DNA of 64,000 nucleotides from JAVVWB01 sp036652335. GTDB taxonomy: Bacteria > Synergistota > Synergistia > Synergistales > Synergistaceae. Numbering within the stretch: position 1 is the stretch's first letter; each line of letters starts with the position of its first letter. Made by a program: the position numbers and the translations under genes. This document shows positions 8,783-16,444 of the stretch, one piece after another. The notes below the pieces were generated by a model. The model made no database searches and was not told the origin of the DNA. It saw only the letters and a program-made list of their open reading frames with translations. The stretch is taken from NCBI GenBank assembly GCA_036652335.1, contig JAVVWB010000008.1, positions 22,099 through 86,098 of the forward strand, read 5' to 3'.

Positions 8783-10310
8783 CTCTACTCATTAATGTCC
8801 CAAAAGGAGGATTTTTGCCACCTCTGTATGCTTCTCCAGATTTACCTTTCCAATATATTGCAATGCCAAGGGATGAAATTATTATTGCCACAAATGGACT
8901 TAAGTAGTTGAAGAATGCGAATGGGAGGTATTCCCATGTTGTGACATTTAAGACATTTGCTTGATATGCACCACATGTGTTCCAAGGTACTAGGGCAGAT
9001 ATTGTTGTTCCTGCGTCTTCAAGCGTTCTAGATAGCATTTGAGAGTGTAATCCTTTTTTGTCGTATATTGGTTTGAACATTTTTCCAGGCATTGATATTG
9101 ATAGGTATTGGTCTGCTAAGAAGAAGTCACAGACGAAACAGGAGATAACTGTCGCTGTTACCATTCCTGCCACACTTTTTGCCGGTTTCATTAGAGATTC
9201 TAGTACGGTTCTAACGAACCCACATGCTTCCATTACAGAACCAAATGTAAAAGCACATAGTACAAGAGCTATTGTCCAGTTCATTGAGAGTAGCCCACCT
9301 CTGCGTGTGAATGTTATCATTTCTTTTGCAGCTGAGATAGCTTCTTCATTTGTTAACTGGATTGCATTGTCTGCTAGATATGAGGTAAGTGCTAGTGCAT
9401 TTTCTGCATTGTTTATTATATTTTGTGATATTGTGGGCATGTAACCATTTTGCATTACATCTAATATGGATTTTAGATCTGTTCCATTTACATATAGAAA
9501 TGGCAATGATATTAGTATTCCAACCCAGAGACTAGGAAGAGTTGGCTTTTTCATCGCAGTGAGTGCAATAACTGCAATAGGAGCTATAAATGTGATTGGG
9601 TTTATCCAAAACTCTGATTTTATTATTGTTTTTATTGCTTCTACTTTTACTGTGTCAACGTTGCCCATTCCGTACTTAACGCTTAGTGTTGTTGCAATTA
9701 TCAAAACTATTATGTAAGTAGGGAGCGTTGTCCAGAGCATTGATTTGATGTGCCCTTTTATTGTCGCTCCTGTAACAGAGGTGGCAACAAATGTCGTGTC
9801 TGAGTTCGGAGATAGTTTGTCTCCACAATATGCTCCTGATATTATTATTCCTGCTGAAAGAGGTGCAGGGATTCCAAGTCCTATAGCAATTCCCATTAGT
9901 GCAATTCCGACTGTTCCAGATGTCCCCCATGATGTCCCTGTAGCAAAAGCAACAATGGTACAGATTAGAAGAGATACTATTAAGTATAATCCAGGATGTA
10001 TTAAAGTAAGTCCGTAGTATATCATGCTTGGAATTACTCCTGTGTATATCCATATTCCAACAAGTGGCCCAACGGTATAGAGTATGAGACACGCTTGCAT
10101 AGCAGACATTACACCTGATATCATGCTTTTTTCTACAGTTTTGTATTTGTTTTTCAAGAAGAATACACCAATAAAAGTAGCAAATAAGCTACCAAATATT
10201 AGTGCAATGTGAATATTTTGTCTGTATAAGGCGAGAGTCACAGCCATAAGAGATGTCACTACTATTAGAACAAGTAGCGATAAGAATAAGGACGGTTTAC
10301 GTGGTTCCAT
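8766..10310 (-). CDS. nhaC: Na+/H+ antiporter, NhaC family
   Basis: A 514-residue polytopic membrane protein with about 11-12 hydrophobic segments. Characteristic stretches are ATGTSWGTSGTVGIA (around 125), GAYCGDKLSPNSDTT (around 160), and the C-terminal LVPWNTCGAYQANVLNV. NhaC-type proteins exchange external protons for internal Na+; some homologues are amino-acid or malate-Na+-lactate exchangers (MleN), so substrate specificity is not fixed. AAAGGAG precedes the ATG. In this window it neighbours a sodium-pumping decarboxylase, which fits a sodium-based energy economy. It is followed by a coupled small membrane protein. Confidence 0.88.
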   Translation of the reverse strand: MEPRKPSLFLSLLVLIVVTSLMAVTLALYRQNIHIALIFGSLFATFIGVFFLKNKYKTVEKSMISGVMSAMQACLILYTVGPLVGIWIYTGVIPSMIYYGLTLIHPGLYLIVSLLICTIVAFATGTSWGTSGTVGIALMGIAIGLGIPAPLSAGIIISGAYCGDKLSPNSDTTFVATSVTGATIKGHIKSMLWTTLPTYIIVLIIATTLSVKYGMGNVDTVKVEAIKTIIKSEFWINPITFIAPIAVIALTAMKKPTLPSLWVGILISLPFLYVNGTDLKSILDVMQNGYMPTISQNIINNAENALALTSYLADNAIQLTNEEAISAAKEMITFTRRGGLLSMNWTIALVLCAFTFGSVMEACGFVRTVLESLMKPAKSVAGMVTATVISCFVCDFFLADQYLSISMPGKMFKPIYDKKGLHSQMLSRTLEDAGTTISALVPWNTCGAYQANVLNVTTWEYLPFAFFNYLSPFVAIIISSLGIAIYWKGKSGEAYRGGKNPPFGTLMSRGGNLD

Positions 10311-10439
10311 TTAGAGGACTCCTTTCGAGAGACAGGTTTTTCTTTAAAGTATTATCTTCTATTTTATAAATTTTACCATCATATCTTTGATTGTCTATGA
10401 CGTCTTATTTTTTCTTTATTTATTTTTTTATAAAAAGAC

Positions 10440-10468
10440 TTGAACGATATATAATTTGAGTATAGAAT
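10440..10468 (+). promoter_or_regulatory. Promoter of the ferredoxin gene
   Basis: TTGAAC (10440-10445) and TAGAAT (10463-10468) are separated by exactly 17 bases, about 68 bases upstream of the ferredoxin start. This is a good vegetative-type match for a gene expected to be highly expressed. Confidence 0.65.
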
Positions 10469-10535
10469 ACACTGTGTTGAAGTTTGTTGTTTTCAATAAT
10501 TTTTTAGGTATTATTTATTAAGGAGGACTTTTCTC

Positions 10536-10709
10536 ATGGCAAAAGCAGTAGTTGATCAGGATACATGCGTAGGTTGCGAGGCCTGTGTAGGTGTGTGCCC
10601 TGTCTCAGCAATTTCAATGAATGACGGTAAGGCTTTCGTTGATGCCGATTCATGTGTAGAATGCGGTGCTTGCGTAGCTACATGCCCTGTAAGCGCAATC
10701 GCTCAATAA
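10536..10709 (+). CDS. 2[4Fe-4S] clostridial-type ferredoxin
   Basis: A 57-residue low-potential electron carrier with two CxxCxxCxxxCP motifs: CVGCEACVGVCP at residues 11-22 and CVECGACVATCP at 40-51. Each supplies three Cys to one 4Fe-4S cluster and one to the other. It is too short for most ORF lists. AGGAGG lies 10 bases before the ATG. It is a single-gene unit with its own promoter and a strong terminator. The codons are less AT-biased than the neighbours, as expected for a highly expressed gene. It would serve fermentative oxidoreductases; no specific partner is adjacent. Confidence 0.97.
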   Translation: MAKAVVDQDTCVGCEACVGVCPVSAISMNDGKAFVDADSCVECGACVATCPVSAIAQ

Positions 10710-10730
10710 TTTTTTTAAAGTTTTAATTTG

Positions 10731-10761
10731 AAAAGAGCGGAGATTTGTTCTCCGCTCTTTT
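10731..10761. terminator. Bidirectional terminator after ferredoxin and thiD
   Basis: A 13-bp perfect stem (10731-10743 with 10749-10761), a 5-base loop, and T-runs on both strands. It separates the convergent ferredoxin and thiD genes. Confidence 0.9.
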
Positions 10762-11552
10762 TATTTTTTCATATTTCTGTAGCAGTGGTTTAGAGGTCCA
10801 TTGCCTCGTCCTAGGTCTAATCCTTCTGAAAGAGCGCCTGTAACGTATTTTTTTGCCTCTTCTATGCTTTGAGCCAAGCCCATTCCAAGTGCCATTCCAG
10901 ATGCTATTGCAGACGAGAGAGTACAACCTGTACCGTGAGTATTTTGGGTGTTTATTTTTTCTCCTTTGAACCAGAGTATTTCACCGTTCTTATAGATGAG
11001 AAGGTCATCTGCGCTTTCTTCTAAGTGTCCACCTTTTATTAAGACATTGCAATTTAAAGATTGTGATATTTTTTCTCCCGCTTCTATGAATGTTTCTTTC
11101 GTTTCTATTTTCATTTCTGATAAGACTTCTGCTTCCGGTATGTTTGGAGTTATTAGATCTGCTATTGATATAAGTTGTTTTTTTAGTACTTCAATTGAAT
11201 CCGGGTTTAGTAGTTTTCCTCCGCTTGTGGCAACCATTACAGGGTCTACAACAATATTTTTTGCATTATATTGCTTTAATTTTTCGGAGATTTTTTTTAT
11301 AATTTCTATATTAGATACCATTCCGATTTTTACTGCGTCTGGTGTTATGTCTGAGAAGATAACATCTATTTGTTGTGCGACAAATTCAGGCTTAATTTCG
11401 TTTATTCCGTAGACACCTGTCGTGTTTTGAGCTGTCAAGGCTGTTATTACGCTCATTCCATATACGTTGTATGCAGACATAGTTTTTAGATCTGCCTGTA
11501 TTCCTGCTCCACCACTACAATCAGAACCAGCTATTGTGAGAACTTTCCTCAT
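10761..11552 (-). CDS. thiD: Hydroxymethylpyrimidine / phosphomethylpyrimidine kinase
   Basis: A 263-residue ribokinase-fold enzyme that phosphorylates hydroxymethylpyrimidine twice in thiamine synthesis or salvage. Seen motifs: TIAGSDCSGGAGIQAD at the N terminus, VVDPVMVATSGGKLL in the middle, and the anion-hole segment NTHGTGCTLSSAIA near residue 205, all typical of ThiD. It is the last gene of the aldolase-thiM-thiE-thiD run, 11 bases after thiE, and ends at the shared terminator. Length is normal. Only the kinase, synthase and thiazole-salvage genes are present here, so this looks like a salvage set; thiC and thiazole synthesis genes are not in the window. Confidence 0.94.
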   Translation of the reverse strand: MRKVLTIAGSDCSGGAGIQADLKTMSAYNVYGMSVITALTAQNTTGVYGINEIKPEFVAQQIDVIFSDITPDAVKIGMVSNIEIIKKISEKLKQYNAKNIVVDPVMVATSGGKLLNPDSIEVLKKQLISIADLITPNIPEAEVLSEMKIETKETFIEAGEKISQSLNCNVLIKGGHLEESADDLLIYKNGEILWFKGEKINTQNTHGTGCTLSSAIASGMALGMGLAQSIEEAKKYVTGALSEGLDLGRGNGPLNHCYRNMKK

Positions 11553-11563
11553 TTAATCACCTC

Positions 11564-12208
11564 TTATAATATTTTATTTATCTCTTCTTTTATCTCTTTA
11601 GTTGCTTTTTCTATGTCTTTTTCCGCAAAAATGGCAGATATAACTGATATTCCAGATATTCCGCTACCTATAAGTCCTTTTATGTTTTCTTTGGTTATTC
11701 CACCTATAGCAACAACTGGGATTGATACTGTGTCACATATTTCTTTTAATGTCCCAAATGGGATGTTTTCTGCATCATTTTTTGTCGATGTAGAAAAGAC
11801 AGCTCCCACTCCTAGGTAGTTAGCACCCATTTCTTCTGCCTTTTTCGCCTCTTCTACGTTGTGAGCAGATACTCCAAGTATCATTTTTTCGCCAATTCTT
11901 TCTCTTATTGAGAGAGAGTTTATGTCGTCTTGCCCCAAGTGCACTCCATCTGCACCGCTTTTTATGGCAACTTCTATGTTGTCATTTACTATTAGTGGCA
12001 CATTGAATTTTTCTGTGATTTTTTTTAAGGATTGAGTCCTTTCGATGTATTCTTCTTCTGTTATGTTTTTCTCTCGTATTTGCAATATTGTTACTCCAGC
12101 CCGCAGTGCTTTTTCTACATCGTTTTCCATTGTAGAGTTGTTCAACCAGTTTCTGTTAGTTATTGCATAGAGAGTGAGTTGTCGTTTATCTAATCTCAAT
12201 TTTTGCAC
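11564..12208 (-). CDS. thiE: Thiamine-phosphate synthase
   Basis: A 214-residue TIM-barrel enzyme joining hydroxymethylpyrimidine diphosphate and thiazole phosphate into thiamine monophosphate. Landmarks: LQIREKN (around residue 40), VHLGQDD (around 90), GVSAHNVEEA, GVGAVFSTSTK and the phosphate-binding VAIGGIT. The start overlaps the end of thiM by 23 bases, indicating coupled translation. Length is standard. It works with the flanking ThiM and ThiD. Confidence 0.94.
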   Translation of the reverse strand: MQKLRLDKRQLTLYAITNRNWLNNSTMENDVEKALRAGVTILQIREKNITEEEYIERTQSLKKITEKFNVPLIVNDNIEVAIKSGADGVHLGQDDINSLSIRERIGEKMILGVSAHNVEEAKKAEEMGANYLGVGAVFSTSTKNDAENIPFGTLKEICDTVSIPVVAIGGITKENIKGLIGSGISGISVISAIFAEKDIEKATKEIKEEINKIL

Positions 12209-13049
12209 CTGTTTCCATTTCTTTTGATGTAATTTTGCTTATTTCGTCTATCAGAGCAACTCTGTATGAAGCTGTTCCTAGATTTTCTTGTTTTATTTTT
12301 TCGTAAGCTTTTTCACCACTTAGTCCCATAAGTACAACGGCTGAAACTGTTGCTTCAATCAGGTAATTCTGGTCTGCTCCACAGAATGCAGCGATAAGAG
12401 CCGTCAACATACATCCTGCCCCTGTTATTTGAGACATCATTGGGTGACCGTTTCTTATTATGTATGTTTTTTTTGAATCTGTTACTATATCAATTGCACC
12501 TGTTACAGCAATTATGCTGTCTAGTTCTTCACTTAACCTTTTTATTATCTCAATTTTCATTTCCAGGTTATTTTCTGTTACAGCGTCTCTATCGTCAGCA
12601 TCTACACCTACTGTGTTTCCTGCACCTTTCGCTATTGTCATTATTTCTGACACATTTCCTCTTATTACGCTCATTTTTATTTTATTTATGAGTTTCTTTG
12701 CTGTTTCAGTCCTAAAGTGTGAAGCTCCTACTCCAACCGGATCAAATATTACAGGGTTTGATATTTCGTTCGCTTTTTTACCTGCAAGTTCCATAGATTT
12801 TATCGTTCTACTGTTAAGTGTCCCTATGTTTAGGCTTAATGAGGAACAGATAGACGTTATTTCCTCTACTTCTTGCTCGTCGTCTGCCATTATTGGAGAG
12901 GCTCCGCAGGCCAGAAGTATGTTTGCACAATCATTTACAGTGACATAGTTTGTTATTGAGTGCACTAGTGGTTTTTTTTCTTTTATCTCTTCTATGTTTC
13001 TATATATTTTTTCCATCTTTTTTCTCTTTTCTATTGCTTTTTTGTCCAT
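12186..13049 (-). CDS. thiM: Hydroxyethylthiazole kinase
   Basis: A ribokinase-fold enzyme that phosphorylates the thiazole alcohol for salvage into thiamine. Motifs: VHSITNYVTVNDCAN (near the N terminus), MADDEQEVEE, DPVGVGAS, and the catalytic GAGCMLTALIAA segment near residue 210. The longest frame gives 287 residues; an internal ATG at 13016 (MEKIYRNIEE) gives 276, closer to the usual length, and neither has a strong ribosome site. The 5' end overlaps the aldolase gene by 50 or 17 bases, so translation is coupled. Confidence 0.92.
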   Translation of the reverse strand: MDKKAIEKRKKMEKIYRNIEEIKEKKPLVHSITNYVTVNDCANILLACGASPIMADDEQEVEEITSICSSLSLNIGTLNSRTIKSMELAGKKANEISNPVIFDPVGVGASHFRTETAKKLINKIKMSVIRGNVSEIMTIAKGAGNTVGVDADDRDAVTENNLEMKIEIIKRLSEELDSIIAVTGAIDIVTDSKKTYIIRNGHPMMSQITGAGCMLTALIAAFCGADQNYLIEATVSAVVLMGLSGEKAYEKIKQENLGTASYRVALIDEISKITSKEMETGAKIEIR

Positions 13050-13680
13050 ATCTTTTTGTTATATCTTCGTGTTCTTTTGTTATTTCTTCTTCGGTAAATG
13101 GTATTCCCTTGCCAATTTGGCTAGATAGTATGTAGATGTGTGCAAACATTTCTATCATTTCTGCATTAAACACAGCCTCTTCTAATGTACAGCCAACTGC
13201 TACAATTCCGTGGTTTGCCATTAGTACACCTTTTTTATTAGCCAGTGCTTTTGTTACGTTTTCTGCTAATGCTGTCGTGCCTATTGTTGCATATTTAGAT
13301 ACAGGGATTTCTCCACCAAAGATTACAACTTGGTTGTCTGTTATAGGAGGTATGCCCTGTCTTGTTGTGGCAACTGCCGTAGCATATATTGAGTGTGTGT
13401 GCACTACAGCGTTTATATCTTTTCTTGCATTTAGTATATATCTGTGCATTTCTTTTTCTATAGACGGTGTTCTGTCCCCACTGACGATGTTACCTTCAAA
13501 GTTCATTTCTACTATGTCGGATGTCTCCATTGTTATGTAGTTCATTCCACTTGGAGTTATGAGGAATGAACTGTTTAGTCTTACACTTACATTGCCACCG
13601 GTACCTTGTATTAGTCCGTTTTTGTACATTTTTTTGCATTGTTCGACGATTTCTGTTCTTATATTATTTTCTATTATCAT
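13000..13680 (-). CDS. Class II aldolase / L-fuculose-phosphate aldolase family protein
   Basis: A 226-residue zinc-dependent class II aldolase/adducin-domain protein. Family features: QGTGGNVSVR (about 22-31, phosphate-binding), TPSGMNY, the catalytic Glu region, zinc-ligand His residues in VVHTHSIYATA, and MANHGIVAVG, which contains a further His. Such enzymes cleave sugar 1-phosphates (fuculose, rhamnulose, ribulose or methylthioribulose derivatives). It overlaps the upstream transporter gene by 17 bases and the downstream thiM gene, so it belongs to the thi transcription unit although no thiamine role is established for the family. The substrate cannot be read from the sequence. Confidence 0.82.
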   Translation of the reverse strand: MIIENNIRTEIVEQCKKMYKNGLIQGTGGNVSVRLNSSFLITPSGMNYITMETSDIVEMNFEGNIVSGDRTPSIEKEMHRYILNARKDINAVVHTHSIYATAVATTRQGIPPITDNQVVIFGGEIPVSKYATIGTTALAENVTKALANKKGVLMANHGIVAVGCTLEEAVFNAEMIEMFAHIYILSSQIGKGIPFTEEEITKEHEDITKRYGQKSNRKEKKDGKNI

Positions 13681-14956
13681 TTTCAGTTTTTCCCAGCTTT
13701 CGGAGTAATGGCGTTATTAGTAAGTTTATTATTCCCATGATTAAGAATATGTTTATTATTGATATTTTTAGCATGAGCATGAGAGCCACAAAGAGTGCAG
13801 ATAGTACCATTCCGAAGGAGTCAAATACATTTAGAGTAGCCACGACTCGAGCTCTATGTTCAGAAGAGCTTTCTGCCTGCATTATCGCATACATTGGGAC
13901 ACTAAATATCCCCCCAAATATTGCAAGAAATAATAGACCTATTGTAATTCCCCATGATGTTGGTTCTTTTATAAAAGCTAAAAAATTTATTAAAATATTT
14001 GATTTTTCAAATATTTTACTAAAGGAATAAAGAAGTAAAGTTGAGGCTGATAGCCCTATGCACGCAAATGGGATGAGTTTACCAGAGACTTTTCCTGATA
14101 GTAATCTGTTGCATAATGTTGATCCTATTCCCACACCAACAGAGAAAACAACAAGAAAGAAGGTAGAAATTTCTTCGTTCCCACCCAGTACGTCTTTTGT
14201 ATAAGTAGGAAATTGCGCTAGAAACACCGCACCTAGAAACCAAAACCAACTTATACCTAGTATTGATTTTATTAGTACTTTATTAGGTTTTACATATTTT
14301 ATTAGGGAATATGTAGCCCGAAGGATATTCCAATCTACTGTTATATTAGACGATTTCGGGTCAGCTTTAGGTATAAAGAGGCTTGCAATATATCCTAATA
14401 TTGCAACAGAGATTATTCCTATTGATATGTATATTCGTCCCATGTCGTGTAGTATAAAGAGTCCACCAGAGAGGGTTCCTGTAAGTATTGCAACATATGT
14501 ACCTGCACTTATGAGTCCATTACCCGCTACTAGTTCGTTTTCTTCTAGGTGTTGGGGCAATATACTAAATTTAAGTGGGCCAAAAAATGTGGATTGAGCA
14601 CCCATGAAAAATAATAATATTATTAAGGCCCATAGATTTGTGTAATAGAATGATATGGCAGTTAGTACCATAAGAATTATTTCAACAAATTTTATAATAT
14701 GTATCAGAAAAGATTTCTCATATTTGTCTGCTATTTGACCTGCTGTAGCTGAAAAGAGAAAGAATGGCAATATAAATAGCCCTGCAACTATTGTTATAAG
14801 TATTTGAGCATTTACTCCATATTCATCAGCAAGCCTAAATGTTATTAGGATTACAAGTGCATTTTTAAAGAGGTTATCATTGAATGCACCTAGAAATTGT
14901 GTCGCAAAAAGAGGTAGAAATCGTTTCGTTTTTAAGAGTCCAAATTGATTTTTAAT
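13664..14956 (-). CDS. MFS transporter, LplT-like (lysophospholipid transporter family), non-standard start
   Basis: About 430 residues with roughly 12 membrane segments. The N terminus FLPLFATQFLGAFNDNLFKN is a strong LplT signature. LplT flips lysophospholipids inward at the cytoplasmic membrane of two-membrane bacteria, usually with an acyltransferase, which is absent here. The first ATG/GTG/TTG in frame is a TTG at 14770, which would delete this conserved N terminus including the first membrane helix. The 62 codons before it are open and conserved-looking but contain no standard start. An ATT at 14956, nine bases after GGGAG, is the best candidate. A start-codon mutation or sequencing error is possible. 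It overlaps the aldolase gene and heads the thi run. Confidence 0.75.
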   Translation of the reverse strand: MKNQFGLLKTKRFLPLFATQFLGAFNDNLFKNALVILITFRLADEYGVNAQILITIVAGLFILPFFLFSATAGQIADKYEKSFLIHIIKFVEIILMVLTAISFYYTNLWALIILLFFMGAQSTFFGPLKFSILPQHLEENELVAGNGLISAGTYVAILTGTLSGGLFILHDMGRIYISIGIISVAILGYIASLFIPKADPKSSNITVDWNILRATYSLIKYVKPNKVLIKSILGISWFWFLGAVFLAQFPTYTKDVLGGNEEISTFFLVVFSVGVGIGSTLCNRLLSGKVSGKLIPFACIGLSASTLLLYSFSKIFEKSNILINFLAFIKEPTSWGITIGLLFLAIFGGIFSVPMYAIMQAESSSEHRARVVATLNVFDSFGMVLSALFVALMLMLKISIINIFLIMGIINLLITPLLRKLGKTENDNRK

Positions 14957-14981
14957 TTTAACCGACTCCCTATCATATTTT

Positions 14982-15015
14982 AATAAAGGCAGAGACTTTC
15001 GTCTCTGCCTTTATT
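14982..15015 (-). terminator. Rho-independent terminator after the glycosyltransferase gene
   Basis: A stem of about 15 bp (14982-14996 with 15001-15015) with a GAAA tetraloop on the minus strand, GC-rich core GGCAGAGAC, followed by a TTTATT tail. It separates the glycosyltransferase unit from the LplT-like gene. Confidence 0.88.
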
Positions 15016-15045
15016 GTAGTCTCTTTATATTATATTATTTGTACG

Positions 15046-16371
15046 TTATTTGGCAACGTCATCAAGAGATATACTTCTTGTGTGTTCTGTTTTTACCCAT
15101 GTACCTTGGTCCTTTGCAAGAAAAGCTGCTTTAAACAAGATAGGTATCCATGTAAGACCAAACCAGAAGTAGATGAATGTGTCAGGCACATATTTTAATG
15201 TGAATTTCTTTTCATGCATTGATGGCCCTATTACAACACATATTAGACAGAAGAAGATTATTAAGAAGATTGGTAGACCAAAAAATAGCACCCAATCGAT
15301 CATTGTTTCTGGTGTTCCGTCACCCATTGTAGGGAAGAGTATCATGTTGTTTATAAGAGTATATGCCATTCCCGCAAACATTATTATTATACCCAAGCAA
15401 GATTTAGCTGGTGCAAGTAGGTATAGGAAGAGATCTAAGTATTGCAATTTTCTTGTTACAAAGAAAGATTTAAGGGTAGGAATACCATATTTCCAAAAAA
15501 CCCAATAGTGTCCTTGCATCCATCTTGTTCTTTGTCTGATTGAGATTGACATATCTTGTGGCTTTTCATCGTAGATTACAGCACTGTCGTTCCAATGAAC
15601 TTTGCTCCCAGAGAGGATTAGTCTTGTGGACATTTCAAGGTCTTCAGTAAGACTTTCTAGGTTCCAACCTATTCTCTCAAGGGTTGTAGCTCTTATTACA
15701 AGTCCTGTACCACCCAGTGTACATGAAAGTCCCCACAAACCACGTGCAAGCTGCCAAAAACGGTTCGAGAACCAGTATGCAAGGGCATAAGATCTTGTAA
15801 GCCAGTTGTCATCTGGATTTTTTACATCAAGTACACCTTGAATTGCCTCTGCATCAGGGTGTTGTTCCATATAGTTGTTCATGTTAAATAGAAAGTTCAT
15901 GTCTGCCAAATTATCTGCGTCAAACATTGTTAGAGCATCAAATTCTTCCATAGGAAGTTTTGTCAAGGCCCAACGTACGTTCCATGTTTTACCGTTGTGT
16001 TCTTTGTCAAATCTTTCAAGTGCAATTGCTCCATGTTCACGAACTATGTCCGCTGTATTGTCTGAGCAGTTATCACATGAAGCATAAACTTTATAGCAGT
16101 TCTTTGGGTAATTTTGATTTGCAAGACTGTCTAGCAAAGGGGCAATTACTTGTGCCTCATTGTGAGCAGGTACAAGGACAACAAATTTACGATATTTTTT
16201 TGCAACTGGTAGAGTCGCTTGGCTTGCAAAGCCTCTCAAACTTACGACAATTTGATAGATACCATCACAAACTAAAAAGGCAACGAGAGTGTAGAGGATA
16301 AATTGCACTATCCACCATCCCCACCAAATAACCCAATAAAATAATGTCGTTCCTGAGACAGCACTTTCCAT
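15046..16371 (-). CDS. Membrane glycosyltransferase family 2 (processive type)
   Basis: A 441-residue inner-membrane enzyme. One or two N-terminal hydrophobic segments (about 8-36) precede a cytoplasmic GT2 domain, with several C-terminal membrane helices. Catalytic signatures of the cellulose/poly-N-acetylglucosamine/hyaluronan synthase type are present: VLVPAHNEA, DNCSDNT, MFDADN, TEDLEMSTRL and RQRTRWMQGH (the Q-x-x-R-W motif). It should polymerise or add sugars from a nucleotide donor onto an envelope glycan or lipid; the sugar cannot be told. AGGAGG precedes the ATG. An LTA-synthase-family gene lies upstream on the same strand, and the two may serve the same envelope polymer. Confidence 0.85.
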   Translation of the reverse strand: MESAVSGTTLFYWVIWWGWWIVQFILYTLVAFLVCDGIYQIVVSLRGFASQATLPVAKKYRKFVVLVPAHNEAQVIAPLLDSLANQNYPKNCYKVYASCDNCSDNTADIVREHGAIALERFDKEHNGKTWNVRWALTKLPMEEFDALTMFDADNLADMNFLFNMNNYMEQHPDAEAIQGVLDVKNPDDNWLTRSYALAYWFSNRFWQLARGLWGLSCTLGGTGLVIRATTLERIGWNLESLTEDLEMSTRLILSGSKVHWNDSAVIYDEKPQDMSISIRQRTRWMQGHYWVFWKYGIPTLKSFFVTRKLQYLDLFLYLLAPAKSCLGIIIMFAGMAYTLINNMILFPTMGDGTPETMIDWVLFFGLPIFLIIFFCLICVVIGPSMHEKKFTLKYVPDTFIYFWFGLTWIPILFKAAFLAKDQGTWVKTEHTRSISLDDVAK

Positions 16372-16444
16372 TTCTAAATTCCTCCTATAATCATAAAAAC
16401 AAACTTCGATATAATACTCTTACTTTTAAGGATATACAATCTTT

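Noticed and set aside
9676..10092. 138-codon ORF inside nhaC on the same strand
   Set aside because: It is an out-of-frame shadow of nhaC with Asn/Ser/Cys-rich nonsense composition and no ribosome site.
10311..16444. TPP riboswitch upstream of the thiamine genes
   Set aside because: Neither the 15-16.4 kb upstream gaps nor the space before the LplT-like gene shows the CUGAGA and conserved ACC...GAUC core.
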